The position numbers and the translations under genes were made by a program. The notes beneath the pieces are model-generated. The model did not search any database and was not told the DNA's origin. It saw only the letters and a list, made by a program, of their open reading frames with translations. A DNA stretch of 53,419 nt from Candidatus Obscuribacterales bacterium (lineage in GTDB: Bacteria; Cyanobacteriota; Vampirovibrionia; Obscuribacterales; Obscuribacteraceae), in the NCBI GenBank assembly GCA_021732025.1, contig JAKFVU010000048.1:1-53419 (forward strand). The letters are read 5' to 3'. Positions 31,480-39,721 of this stretch are shown in pieces. Positions within the stretch are counted from its first letter, which is position 1; every line of letters begins with the position of its first letter.

Positions 31480-32067
31480 CTAGCTAAAAGGGCAGTGCTT
31501 AGCGATTCCTCTATACATGGTTGCCTTACTCAGACCAACTACCCTGGCCACTTCAGCGCCATTCATTCCCTCGTCTAGCATCTTCTTGGCTGTAACTGCC
31601 TTATCTTTTGTCACCAACTCTTTACGCCCTCCAACTCTTCCGCGAGCTTTAGCAGCACTGAGCCCCGCCTTAGTACGGCTAGCTATCATCTCTCTCTCTA
31701 GCTGTCCGAATGCGGCGCAGATAGTAAAGAAGAATTGCCCGTAAGGTGAAGAAGTATCGATGTCATCAGACAAGCTTTTGAGGTTGATGCCGCGCTCTTT
31801 TAGTTTCTCTGCAATGTTGAGCATATCTTTAGTACTACGGCTCAAACGGTCGAACTTGTAAATAACTAGCGTGTCGCCTTCTCTCATATACTCAAGCGCA
31901 TTTTCTAGCTCTGGCCTATCGGCGTTCTTTCCGCTGGCTTTCTCGCTAAACATCTTTGTGCAACCTGCGGCCTTGAGAGCATCGCTTTGTAGGTCTAGTG
32001 ATTGTTCAGCGGTGCTGCATCGTGCATAACCTATTAGCTGCCCTTTGGTTGTTTCCAGTTTAGCCAT
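31480..32067 (-). CDS. Serine recombinase (resolvase/invertase family)
   Basis: A 195-residue small serine recombinase. The catalytic serine is in GYARCSTAEQSLDLQ (S18); other active-site residues are in YKFDRLSRST and FGQLEREMIASRT; a C-terminal helix-turn-helix (NGAEVARVVGLSKATMYRGI) binds DNA. The ATG at 32067 has GAGGAAAG upstream, better than a start at 32106. This size and layout match resolvases and DNA invertases that act on short inverted or direct sites, not the large serine integrases. It lies near the right end of the element. Its own crossover sites were not identified. Confidence 0.9.
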   Translation of the reverse strand: MAKLETTKGQLIGYARCSTAEQSLDLQSDALKAAGCTKMFSEKASGKNADRPELENALEYMREGDTLVIYKFDRLSRSTKDMLNIAEKLKERGINLKSLSDDIDTSSPYGQFFFTICAAFGQLEREMIASRTKAGLSAAKARGRVGGRKELVTKDKAVTAKKMLDEGMNGAEVARVVGLSKATMYRGIAKHCPFS

Positions 32068-32262
32068 TTCGCTTTCCTCGCTTGGGTGTCTCAGAACTTG
32101 TCTCATTATCTACCAAAGCCGATTTGATTACAAGACGAGAAACGAGACACCGAGATTAAGTATACCTGGCGCCGATATCGGAAGCCTGCACCTAGCGCAC
32201 AAACGAACGTTTTTGAGACGACAAGAAATACCATATAAGACAACATGTATAGGCGCACAGGG
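32068..32262. other. Non-coding stretch upstream of the serine recombinase
   Basis: Probably holds the promoter of the leftward recombinase gene. Nothing else is supported. Confidence 0.3.
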
Positions 32263-32522
32263 CTAACGTCTGGAAGATTTGAATATATGAGAGGCGATAT
32301 CCCAGCAGTAATATAGAAGGCCGTGGACATTGAGCCAGTCAGTCGAAGCGAAGAGCGATTTCATATTTGACATATCAAGTTCAAACAGTCTTTCACGGCG
32401 ATTGAGCACCAAGTCTTTATAGACCTTGAAGCTTCGTTGCTGCTCTCTTGGTAGGCTTAATTTGGGGTAGACGTACCTGTTAGAAAAATCTACGCAGGGT
32501 TTAAAACGCTCTGTATACGGGC
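32263..32522 (-). pseudogene. Open frame truncated at the right end of the element
   Basis: The minus frame is open from the right repeat (where a TAA in the repeat closes it) down to the stop at 32263, reading FKPCVDFSNRYVYPKLSL, then SFKVYKDLVLNRRERLFELD and WLNVHGLLYYCWDIASHIF. It looks like real protein sequence but has no start codon before an internal ATG about 40 residues in. It may be the remains of a gene cut when the element end formed. Unrecognised. Confidence 0.35.
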
Positions 32523-32546
32523 CTTACGAGCCATGGGCTAATTATA
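32523..32546. repeat. attR: right 24-bp direct repeat
   Basis: Identical to 22125-22148. Read on the minus strand it contains the same ATGGCTCGTAAG, here followed by ten foreign codons and a stop (MARKARIQSVLNPA), so it is a dead copy of the J-domain gene start. The base directly to its right is the stop codon of the membrane protein gene at 32547. Confidence 0.95.
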
Positions 32547-34262
32547 TTATTGATTTGTCGGCTCGGTTGGATGAAAGACTCTCATTTCATCAAGTTTGAC
32601 AGCGCCTTTTTTCTTATAAATAGCAAAATAGTTTTCTTCGCCTATTTTTTCGTAGTTGCTTAGTGTTCTTTCGGCAAAGTTAGATTCTTTGAGCCAGTCT
32701 GTGGTCTGGCCCGTTTGCCAAAATATGAGTGTAGGATTTGTATCCTTTATGTCTTGCACTAGCTGATTGATAAATTCGTCTAGCTGAGTAGGAAACCTAG
32801 CCCACACGCGCGGCTGGGTATCTCTTACAAAACGAAACGGTCCTAGCATAGTTAAATCGATGTGACGGGTAGCCGATTTGCGCTTCAGTTGCAGAATTGT
32901 GGCGGCATTTGGCTCAGTCGATTCACCGATGATGGCAACATAATCGCCTTCTTTTGTATATTCAAGAATGGGCTTGGCTAGTGGGGCCAAGTCATCGAAC
33001 GATGTTGTGCCGCTGTAGCCGATACTTGTAAGGTCAAACTGAGTATTGCTGGCTGTCTGTTTGAAATCTTTCCAGCAGATATTGCTCATCCAGGTGCCCA
33101 GCATAAAAATGGCAATGGCTGCGGCAATTAGATTATGGGCCACTAGCATATTAGCGAAAGATATAAGTAATTTGGGTAATTTGAAATTGCTTATAACCGT
33201 TGATATTTGATCTCTGATTGTCTTGTACAGCACAATCAGAGTCATGTTTTGAAGCAAGAAAGTAGTCTGATTTAGGGGGAATAGATGTAGCGGGAAGCCC
33301 TTACCTTGAATGAAATAAATGAAGTAACTACTGAGCATGACGACACAGATGGGGGCGAGAAATGGCTCTAGCCTAACAAAGGCAAAAGTTAAAGCTGTAC
33401 CGCATATCGAGCTAATGAGAACTTGATCAGAGCAAGTGAAGTTGTAGTTGCAGAGATACATGGTGGAACGTTCGAAGAATTTGTATCCCGATAAAGTCAG
33501 AGGCATAAGCACATCGAAGTAAGCATGCTGTTCAGCCTGAGATAACAGTTTGAAATGCACCGTATAAGTTAGAGCGATGGCAGCGACAGCCGCGATTTCA
33601 ACTTTGATAAGTGGGCGAAACTGTTTCTGTCGAATCAACCAATATACTTCGGTCATTATCGCTGGAATGAAAAAATAAGGCTTTAAGCACATGCCGCATC
33701 CAGCGATCAACCCTACTGTTATAGCCAGCCAAGGCCTCACTGTAATTTGCTGCCAGCGCAAATAGCGCAGTAAGAAAAAGGGCCAGTAGGAGAGCATAAA
33801 AATGTGTTCACGCTGGCCCCATTCAAACAGACAGCGCAATCTACTGGTAACTAGAATAAATTCGTAAATAGCGATGCTGAATGTAAAGGTGCTGATGACT
33901 AGCGGGTTTAGCTGGTCTTTTGCTTTTGCCATCAAGACATAGAGCATAATTACACAGTAGACACTTAGGCACCAAATATAAAGTGAAAATGACAATGCTG
34001 CCGGTATGTTGAACAGTGCTGATGCCAAGGATGGTATCAAGCTGATGTAGCAGATTAAAGGCGGATTGAGATCGATAATATCAACATATAGTGTCTTGCC
34101 ATGCCAGAGCATGTCAGCCATGATCATATATTTGGCTTGGTCAAAGCCAATTCTTAGTGGGTGAATCAAAATAATAAAGAGCACCGCCAGCAGTGCAATG
34201 CTAGTGACCGTTGGTCCGAATACTTGAGAAACTTTTAGCCCTTTTGCTTTTGACTCGGCCAT
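32547..34262 (-). CDS. GT-C-like polytopic membrane protein (putative glycosyltransferase)
   Basis: A 571-residue protein with about 10-11 membrane helices. After the first helix a luminal loop contains YVDIIDLNPPL, matching the Asp-rich D-x-(n)-PP pattern of GT-C enzymes that use polyprenyl-phosphate sugars (PMT/ArnT type); a further loop has EWGQREHIFML. A soluble tail of about 150 residues follows the last helix. It overlaps the upstream paralogue by 1 bp (TGATG). Its natural downstream neighbour is the J-domain gene, now displaced by the element. Sugar and acceptor are unknown. Confidence 0.78.
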   Translation of the reverse strand: MAESKAKGLKVSQVFGPTVTSIALLAVLFIILIHPLRIGFDQAKYMIMADMLWHGKTLYVDIIDLNPPLICYISLIPSLASALFNIPAALSFSLYIWCLSVYCVIMLYVLMAKAKDQLNPLVISTFTFSIAIYEFILVTSRLRCLFEWGQREHIFMLSYWPFFLLRYLRWQQITVRPWLAITVGLIAGCGMCLKPYFFIPAIMTEVYWLIRQKQFRPLIKVEIAAVAAIALTYTVHFKLLSQAEQHAYFDVLMPLTLSGYKFFERSTMYLCNYNFTCSDQVLISSICGTALTFAFVRLEPFLAPICVVMLSSYFIYFIQGKGFPLHLFPLNQTTFLLQNMTLIVLYKTIRDQISTVISNFKLPKLLISFANMLVAHNLIAAAIAIFMLGTWMSNICWKDFKQTASNTQFDLTSIGYSGTTSFDDLAPLAKPILEYTKEGDYVAIIGESTEPNAATILQLKRKSATRHIDLTMLGPFRFVRDTQPRVWARFPTQLDEFINQLVQDIKDTNPTLIFWQTGQTTDWLKESNFAERTLSNYEKIGEENYFAIYKKKGAVKLDEMRVFHPTEPTNQ

Positions 34263-35917
34263 CAGTCTTCCCTCAGCCAGACTGTAAAGCTATACCAGCA
34301 GCCACTGATAAAGGCGGGTTCAGTTTTTTGCAGCTTTATCTGATTAGCTTCGCCCATCGGCTTATAGTTTTCTTCAAGGGCGTGATTGAACGATTCGTGT
34401 TTTCTCAAATAATCTTCGGTGCGACCCTGCTGAATAAACATCAGTTTTGGTACTCGTTCTTGTACAAGCTTGGCTAGCTGCTCGTTGACATAGGTTTTGT
34501 CGAATATCTGCTGAGGACTATTAATAAGTTCCTCAGGAAGTTCTTTCTCGGTTATGTGGCAATCGCTTAATAGTCTTATCGGGTAACCCCAGAGAAACGG
34601 CGGACACGGCTTGCGTCCACTCAGCAGTGTGAGAGGGTACGCCGGGCTTATGGTGTCGTTTAAAAAGATCACGCAGTCGCCTGGCTCACTAAACTTGTCG
34701 AGCCAAATTGAAAATTCGCTTGGTTGCCCTGCTTGAATTGGATCAAGTTTGGTCTTAGCTGGTCTGAGTAAGCTGGCGGTGGGGAAGGCCCAAGACCCCC
34801 AGCTGCCGAGGCCGAGCGCTAGTAGCAAAAGGCCGAAAGCAGAAAATATTCGCTTCCGGCGTCGGTTAGCCCACCTCGAAATTTTGCCAGCAGCCAGGGC
34901 AACCACGATGCTTGCATTGATAACTAGAGGAGCCACGAGCAGTATTGCTTGGGCCGTGCCACCGCGTTTATCCGTGATAAAGAAAATGAATCCGGTGAGA
35001 GAGAGAATAGTCATCGGATAAAACAGCGATGTTTCTTTTCTCAATGCTAAGGACGCTATGTAGACCATGGCTGCTGCGTAAAAATAAATGCGCAAATCAG
35101 GCGAACAGTCTAGATATTTGACGTGGTCATCCATGGGAAAGGAAAAGTTATTGAACCAGAGTGGCACAATCAACGAGCAATATATTTGACATACCGTTTT
35201 ATGCAGAGTCATGTAAATGGGTATGATGCTCAATCCCAGCAGGCATCCCAAAATCTCAGGACTTCTCAAGCGAGCAAATTTGTTGTTTTGCAATAAGAAG
35301 GCGGCTTCGACAATAAGCGGCAGCAATAGATATTGCAAATTGAGCCAGAAGCCTAGGCCGGCAGCCAGACCCAAAATCGCTGTCAGCGGTAGTGGCAGGG
35401 CAATGCCCTCGCTGCTCGCTCTCAGCCACCTAGTTAACATGTACGGGAGTGTAAGAATAATTAGCAGATGTTCGCGCTCGGCAAACTGAAAGATAAATAG
35501 GTTGCTGATGGCAGCGCAGGCCACGGCAAAACAGCCCAGCGCAAGAGGGTTTTTACCTAGCTCAGACTTAGATATTAGATAGATGCAAGTGATTACCGAT
35601 GCCACAGTTAGAGCAAAGGCACAGATTAAGCCAGTTGTGACTATTGGTAAATGGCAAGTCGAGCTAATTAAAGCCGGAATTGTTGCCAAAAACATCATCG
35701 CCGGCGGATCGGCGTCTATAAAATCTCGATAGGGTAACAGACCGGCTAATAGCAACCGGCCCATTTCGAGCCGCAGTGCCGCTTCTGGAGCAATGGCATA
35801 GGGATTTGCTATCAACAGCGCTAGGCAACAAATTAGGCAAAGGCTGGCTGCGGCCAGTAAAACTCTAGACTCTACTGGGAGACGGCCGATTTCTAAGATT
35901 TTGCTAGCTAGGGACAA
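34262..35917 (-). CDS. GT-C-like polytopic membrane protein, paralogue of the next gene
   Basis: A 551-residue protein with about 10 membrane helices and the same luminal motif in LPYRDFIDADPPAMMFL, and AEREHLLIILTLPY matching the EWGQREHIF loop of its neighbour. Same topology and similar soluble C-terminal part with SGRKPCPPFLWGYP, so the two arose by duplication and may act on one glycan pathway. TTG at 35917 with AGG eight bases before is the likely start. Expression would run on into the gene at 32547. Confidence 0.76.
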   Translation of the reverse strand: MSLASKILEIGRLPVESRVLLAAASLCLICCLALLIANPYAIAPEAALRLEMGRLLLAGLLPYRDFIDADPPAMMFLATIPALISSTCHLPIVTTGLICAFALTVASVITCIYLISKSELGKNPLALGCFAVACAAISNLFIFQFAEREHLLIILTLPYMLTRWLRASSEGIALPLPLTAILGLAAGLGFWLNLQYLLLPLIVEAAFLLQNNKFARLRSPEILGCLLGLSIIPIYMTLHKTVCQIYCSLIVPLWFNNFSFPMDDHVKYLDCSPDLRIYFYAAAMVYIASLALRKETSLFYPMTILSLTGFIFFITDKRGGTAQAILLVAPLVINASIVVALAAGKISRWANRRRKRIFSAFGLLLLALGLGSWGSWAFPTASLLRPAKTKLDPIQAGQPSEFSIWLDKFSEPGDCVIFLNDTISPAYPLTLLSGRKPCPPFLWGYPIRLLSDCHITEKELPEELINSPQQIFDKTYVNEQLAKLVQERVPKLMFIQQGRTEDYLRKHESFNHALEENYKPMGEANQIKLQKTEPAFISGCWYSFTVWLRED

Positions 35918-35984
35918 TCCAAAACCTGTTAAAAATGCTCTGAGTGTATCATTCGGAGCCTTCTCAAAGGTCTATAATTGGTAG

Positions 35985-36485
35985 ATGTTCTGCCCATTTT
36001 GTAATCATCGCGAAAGCCGAGTGCTTGAATCCCGCCTCACCACCGAGAATTCGGTTAGGCGTAGGCGCGAGTGCGAAGGCTGTGGCAAGCGGTTCACCAC
36101 CTATGAAAAGCTTGAGACCGTCCAATTTCTTGTGGTCAAGCGCTCTGGTATTCGCGAACCTTATATTAGAGATAAGCTCCGGGCCGGAATTAGCCGGGCT
36201 TGTGCCAAAACTACGGTAACCGCCGAACAGATTGATGATCTTGTTGATTCTGTGGAAAATGAATTGCTCGCTTCTGGCCGTAGAGAAGTTGTGGCATCAA
36301 TGTTGGGTGAGATTAGCTTGAAACTTTTGAGCAATCTTGACCAAGTAGCCTATGTGCGATTCGCTTCGGTCTACAGGCAATTCCGCTCGATTGAAGACTT
36401 TATCGCTGAGTTGAACTTGCTTCGTACCGAAGGCACTGCACCATCGGTGGTGCTGCAAGGAGCCAAGCGAGATCTTGGTCAATAG
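35985..36485 (+). CDS. nrdR: Transcriptional repressor NrdR
   Basis: Zinc-ribbon/ATP-cone repressor of ribonucleotide reductase genes. The 166-residue length is normal. The zinc ribbon begins MFCPFCNHRESRVLESR and continues RRRECEGCGKRFTTYE (two Cys pairs); the ATP-cone starts VVKRSGIREPYIRDKLRAGI. No reductase genes are in the window, which fits a regulator acting in trans. It is 67 bp from the divergent membrane glycosyltransferase start. Confidence 0.96.
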   Translation: MFCPFCNHRESRVLESRLTTENSVRRRRECEGCGKRFTTYEKLETVQFLVVKRSGIREPYIRDKLRAGISRACAKTTVTAEQIDDLVDSVENELLASGRREVVASMLGEISLKLLSNLDQVAYVRFASVYRQFRSIEDFIAELNLLRTEGTAPSVVLQGAKRDLGQ

Positions 36486-36633
36486 TGGCCGCCAATTGTT
36501 TAGATTAGATGAAAGATCTCCAATGTGGCTTAACGCTTGTTTGCGCTTGCCCCACAGGCCTGAGATGACCGTGTTACAATCGCAGACCGCTTATATATAT
36601 CTTCGAAGAACCAATTAGTGAACTGGCAAAATT

Positions 36634-37077
36634 ATGAATAGCATTATAAAAGAGATTGAAGCTCCCCTCCTGAAGACAAACCTTCCTAAGTTTGATGTCG
36701 GCGACACTGTCAAAGTGTTCGTCAAAATCAAAGAGGGCGGCAAAGAACGTACTCAGGGTTATGAAGGTGTTGTAATCAAGCACTCCGGCCACGGAGTTGG
36801 TGAGACTTTCACCGTACGTCGCGTTTTCCAAGGTATTGGCATCGAGAGAGTATTCCTCGTCCACAGCCCACGCGTTGAGAAAATCACAGTATTGCGTCGC
36901 GGTGATGTTCGCCGAGCCAAGTTGTACTACTTGAGACAACGTACCGGCAAAGCTACTCGTATTAAAGAGAAGCTTGGTGGTAAGAAAATTGTTGCTCAAG
37001 TGCAGGCAGCAGCTCCAGCACCAGTGGCCGCTCCAGCCGCAGCACCTGCACCCGCTGCTGATGCAGCTCAAAGCTAG
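36634..37077 (+). CDS. rplS: Large ribosomal subunit protein bL19
   Basis: L19 sits at the interface of the two ribosomal subunits. The first 115 residues match the family: [48 protein letters not shown], and [17 protein letters not shown]. Length is 147 because of an Ala/Pro-rich C-terminal tail ([22 protein letters not shown]) of about 30 residues, not usual in bL19. The gene is followed by rbgA, a ribosome assembly factor. A TACAAT at 36576 may be its -10 box. Confidence 0.96.
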   Translation: MNSIIKEIEAPLLKTNLPKFDVGDTVKVFVKIKEGGKERTQGYEGVVIKHSGHGVGETFTVRRVFQGIGIERVFLVHSPRVEKITVLRRGDVRRAKLYYLRQRTGKATRIKEKLGGKKIVAQVQAAAPAPVAAPAAAPAPAADAAQS

Positions 37078-37094
37078 ACATAGACTAGAGAGAG

Positions 37095-38180
37095 TTGAGC
37101 ATTAAGAAAACCGCTTCCAGATCTGCACGCTCCTCTGGGGGTGGCAATAGTTCTAGTAGTGGTCGTCCTAATGCCGGCCGCAATTCTAAGAAAACCAGCG
37201 GCAAGAATTCAGATCTTGCAGCTAAAGCCGCCCAATCGGCCCGTTCATCGGGAGTTGGGCGGCGTCCTTCTAAGTTCACTAGTGCTGTAAACAGCTCTGC
37301 ACCAGCCACAGCTGTTCCGGCTGGCCAGCCGACTAAGGTTATTCGCAAGCCTAAAGTTGCCAGCACTCCTTTTCAACGGCTCACTGAGATCGTCAAGTGG
37401 GTTGATTTGGTCATTGAAGTGCTCGATGGGCGCTTGCCTGAGACCACCAGACACCCGGCCTCCAAAGATATTTTCGGCAATAAGCCAAGAGTTTTGATTT
37501 ACTCCAAATCAGACTTGAGTGACGGCGAAAAACTGAGGGCATTTGTCAAATTGGTAAGTGAGGAAGAGCAAGTCGGTCCTCCTGAAAAGCGCTTGATTCT
37601 CAATTTGAAATCAATGGCTCACAAGAACACATTTATTGAAGCGGCTCTGGCCGTGACTGCAGACAAGCGTGCTGCTTTAGCTAAAAAAGGCCTGCTTGCC
37701 AGGCCAATGCGCGCTTGTGTTGTCGGTATTCCCAACGTCGGCAAGTCGTCTTTGATCAATTGGTTTGTCGGCCGCAAGAAAGCCAAAACTGGCGATTCTC
37801 CCGGTGTAACCCGCGGTACTCAGTGGATTCGCGTTCACCCGCAGTTGGAGATGCTCGATACACCTGGTATTTTGCCAGCCAATTTGTTTTCCCCAGAAGA
37901 GCGGCAGCGCTTAGCCCTGCTCAATTTGCTTCCGGCTGAAGGTTACGACAATCTCGAAATTGCTAAGTTTGGTCTGATGATAATGAAAAAGTATTATCCC
38001 AAACGACTGGAGACATATTTACCCGGGCTCTCGACTTACGAAGACGGTCTTGACTACATCGCTGAGAAGAAGCATTATTTGGCATTTGGTGGAAGGTTAG
38101 ATCACTACCGCGCTGCTACTATTTTCTTGCGCGATCTGCGAGCGGGAAAATTGGGAGACCTAACTTTCGATCACTTGTAA
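37095..38180 (+). CDS. rbgA: Ribosome biogenesis GTPase (RbgA/YlqF)
   Basis: Circularly permuted GTPase that acts in maturation of the large ribosomal subunit. In the 361-residue protein the G4 motif (IYSKSDL) comes before G1 (GIPNVGKSS), then G2 (SPGVTRGTQ) and G3 (LDTPGIL), which is the permuted order. The C-terminal domain binds rRNA. The N-terminal 85 residues are Ser/Lys/Gly-rich and look disordered, an unusual extension. The G4 position has SKSD instead of NKxD. TTG at 37095 is the likely start. Follows rplS after 17 bp. Confidence 0.92.
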   Translation: MSIKKTASRSARSSGGGNSSSSGRPNAGRNSKKTSGKNSDLAAKAAQSARSSGVGRRPSKFTSAVNSSAPATAVPAGQPTKVIRKPKVASTPFQRLTEIVKWVDLVIEVLDGRLPETTRHPASKDIFGNKPRVLIYSKSDLSDGEKLRAFVKLVSEEEQVGPPEKRLILNLKSMAHKNTFIEAALAVTADKRAALAKKGLLARPMRACVVGIPNVGKSSLINWFVGRKKAKTGDSPGVTRGTQWIRVHPQLEMLDTPGILPANLFSPEERQRLALLNLLPAEGYDNLEIAKFGLMIMKKYYPKRLETYLPGLSTYEDGLDYIAEKKHYLAFGGRLDHYRAATIFLRDLRAGKLGDLTFDHL

Positions 38181-38200
38181 GTAAGTGGGCAAATAAGCAA

Positions 38201-38962
38201 ATGGTTCAAAGCAATTTCGCAAAGCTACTAGCTTTTGATGGACGTACTTTAAAGCGGGCCAAGAATAGCAACGGCAATTTGGTCGGTGCTTGTAAGAGTC
38301 GGGGGCCGAGACAGAATGGTGAGCAGCTTGAGCAGCTAACACTTTTTAAAACCTCCTCTTCTGGCATTATTGGTGTTGACGAAGTTGGCCGTGGTTGCCT
38401 ATCTGGGCCAGTTGTAGCAGCAGCAGTTATGTTGCCGCAAATTGAAAAGAAGTCATTTCTTGCTGAAGAATTAGCTGAGTTGGATGATTCAAAAGCGCTC
38501 AACGAGAAGCAGAGAGAGCGTTTAGCTGAAATAGTGCGAGCCCATTGTTACTTTGCGATAGCTGAAGCAAGCCCGAGCGAAATCGATCAAATCAATATTT
38601 TGCAGGCTAGTTTGCTTGCTATGAGGCGCGCTATTGACGCTCTTCTTCTCCAGATCGAGAGCAGTCCGGAGCAATTGCTTTTGTTAGTGGATGGCAATCA
38701 AAAAGTGAAGGGTGTCGCTCTTGATCAAATCACTGTAATACAGGGCGACAGCCACTCGGCGTCGATTGCCGCGGCATCAGTGATCGCTAAGGTTTACCGC
38801 GACCGGCTCATGTTTGAATTGTCCGGCGAACACCCTGTCTACAATTGGCACACAAATAAAGGCTACGGCTCGAAAGCTCATCGCGCAGCCATAGCTGAAT
38901 ATGGGGTGACAAAATGGCACCGTCTCAGCTTCCGTTTGTTTGACGAAAGTATTAGTTCTTAG
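38201..38962 (+). CDS. rnhB: Ribonuclease HII
   Basis: Removes ribonucleotides from RNA-DNA hybrids. The 253-residue protein has the catalytic start GVDEVGRGCLSGPVVAAAV, then DDSKALNEKQRERL, the later acid in LLLVDGN, and the SIAAASVIAKVYRDRLM motif. About 50 N-terminal residues precede the core, longer than in short RNase HII proteins. The stop codon lies in a perfect 10-bp tandem duplication (38961-38980) shared with the convergent J-domain gene stop. Confidence 0.94.
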   Translation: MVQSNFAKLLAFDGRTLKRAKNSNGNLVGACKSRGPRQNGEQLEQLTLFKTSSSGIIGVDEVGRGCLSGPVVAAAVMLPQIEKKSFLAEELAELDDSKALNEKQRERLAEIVRAHCYFAIAEASPSEIDQINILQASLLAMRRAIDALLLQIESSPEQLLLLVDGNQKVKGVALDQITVIQGDSHSASIAAASVIAKVYRDRLMFELSGEHPVYNWHTNKGYGSKAHRAAIAEYGVTKWHRLSFRLFDESISS

Positions 38963-38980
38963 CGAGTTCTAGCGAGTTCT
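38961..38980. repeat. 10-bp tandem duplication at convergent stops
   Basis: AGCGAGTTCT occurs twice in direct succession. The first copy includes part of the rnhB stop and the stop of the convergent J-domain gene lies in the second half of the first copy to the second copy. A recent slippage event, probably neutral. Confidence 0.8.
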
Positions 38981-39718
38981 TGCTGGCAGATTTGGTGTGC
39001 CGCCATCGGCAGGTCCAACATTCTCAAACTTCTTGATTTTTTGCTCTGTTTTGCCGCCGCCATCAAGCATTTGGGTCTTGGACAATTGATCGACAATGTA
39101 ATCGACACCGCGCCATGAAATCATGAACATACGTTCGCCCATTTCAATCAAGTTTGTTTCACGTAAATACCAAAGGGCGAATTCCATTTCGGCAACGTTG
39201 TCAATTGAAAGGATGTCCATCATCATTTTGGCTGTGGCGCCGCCAGTTTGTGGACGTTTCTTGCGTTGACCAAGAAGAATTTGCAAGATAGCTAGGCGCA
39301 GCTCAATCTCGTTCCACGATAGGCCAGTTTTGGGAATTTTCGGTAAGGAGTCTTTGCCGAATTGTGATGGCGCGCCACTTGGGCCGCCTCCTTGAGCAGG
39401 AGCTGCCGCTTTAACTTCCTTAGCACCCAGTGACATGTCATAAGCTGCGCGCTTGCCTTCATCAGAGAGTGTGCGCCAAGCTTCAGTGATGATGCGGAAT
39501 TTTTCAGCGTCTCCAGATTCACCGTTGTCTGGGTGATACATCGCAGCTAAAAATCTGTAGGCGTAACGAATAATCGTCGGGTGAGCATCTCTGTCTACTT
39601 GTAAGAGTTCGTAGTAACTAATCTCTTTAAAGTTTTTACCGATAGGCCCAGAGTTGCCCTGATTTTGGTTGTTGCCGCCGCCGGGTGGAGCTGGTGCGGG
39701 AGGTGGTTGCCACGACAT
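38969..39718 (-). CDS. J-domain protein with C-terminal winged-helix-like region
   Basis: A 249-residue protein. A Pro/Gly/Asn-rich start is followed by a J domain at about 33-93 with the HPD motif (YHPDNGESG). The last half is predicted helical with IELRLAILQILLGQRKK, then FALWYLRETNLIEMGERMFMISWRGVDYIV, which looks like a winged-helix fold. This suggests a specialised Hsp70 partner. It is 3 bp after the acyl-CoA dehydrogenase gene, so cotranscribed. The window holds a second J-domain protein at 21441-22136 with a different C-terminal part. Confidence 0.84.
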   Translation of the reverse strand: MSWQPPPAPAPPGGGNNQNQGNSGPIGKNFKEISYYELLQVDRDAHPTIIRYAYRFLAAMYHPDNGESGDAEKFRIITEAWRTLSDEGKRAAYDMSLGAKEVKAAAPAQGGGPSGAPSQFGKDSLPKIPKTGLSWNEIELRLAILQILLGQRKKRPQTGGATAKMMMDILSIDNVAEMEFALWYLRETNLIEMGERMFMISWRGVDYIVDQLSKTQMLDGGGKTEQKIKKFENVGPADGGTPNLPARTR

Positions 39719-39721
39719 GAT

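Larger units (their letters stand above)
22125..32546. mobile_element. Integrated element (~10.4 kb) between 24-bp direct repeats
   Basis: A perfect 24-bp direct repeat marks both ends (22125-22148 and 32523-32546). The left copy covers the 5' end of the J-domain gene; the right copy abuts the stop codon of the glycosyltransferase-like gene at 32547. The content is typical of a small integrative or satellite-like element: integrase remnant next to the left end and pointing inward, AEP primase, nuclease, small unknown genes, a compact cargo operon and a serine recombinase near the right end. Coding density is lower than in the flanks, and several genes are frameshifted. No capsid, portal or conjugation genes were recognised. 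The integrase is broken, so mobility would need help in trans. Confidence 0.88.

Noticed and set aside
31480..32067. The serine recombinase as the enzyme that integrated the element
   Set aside because: It has the size of resolvases/invertases and not of large serine integrases; the 24-bp att repeats next to a P4-type integrase remnant fit the tyrosine integrase better.
32106..32330. 74-codon minus frame between recombinase and right end
   Set aside because: No ribosome binding site or protein-like composition; it overlaps the more protein-like truncated frame 32263-32522.
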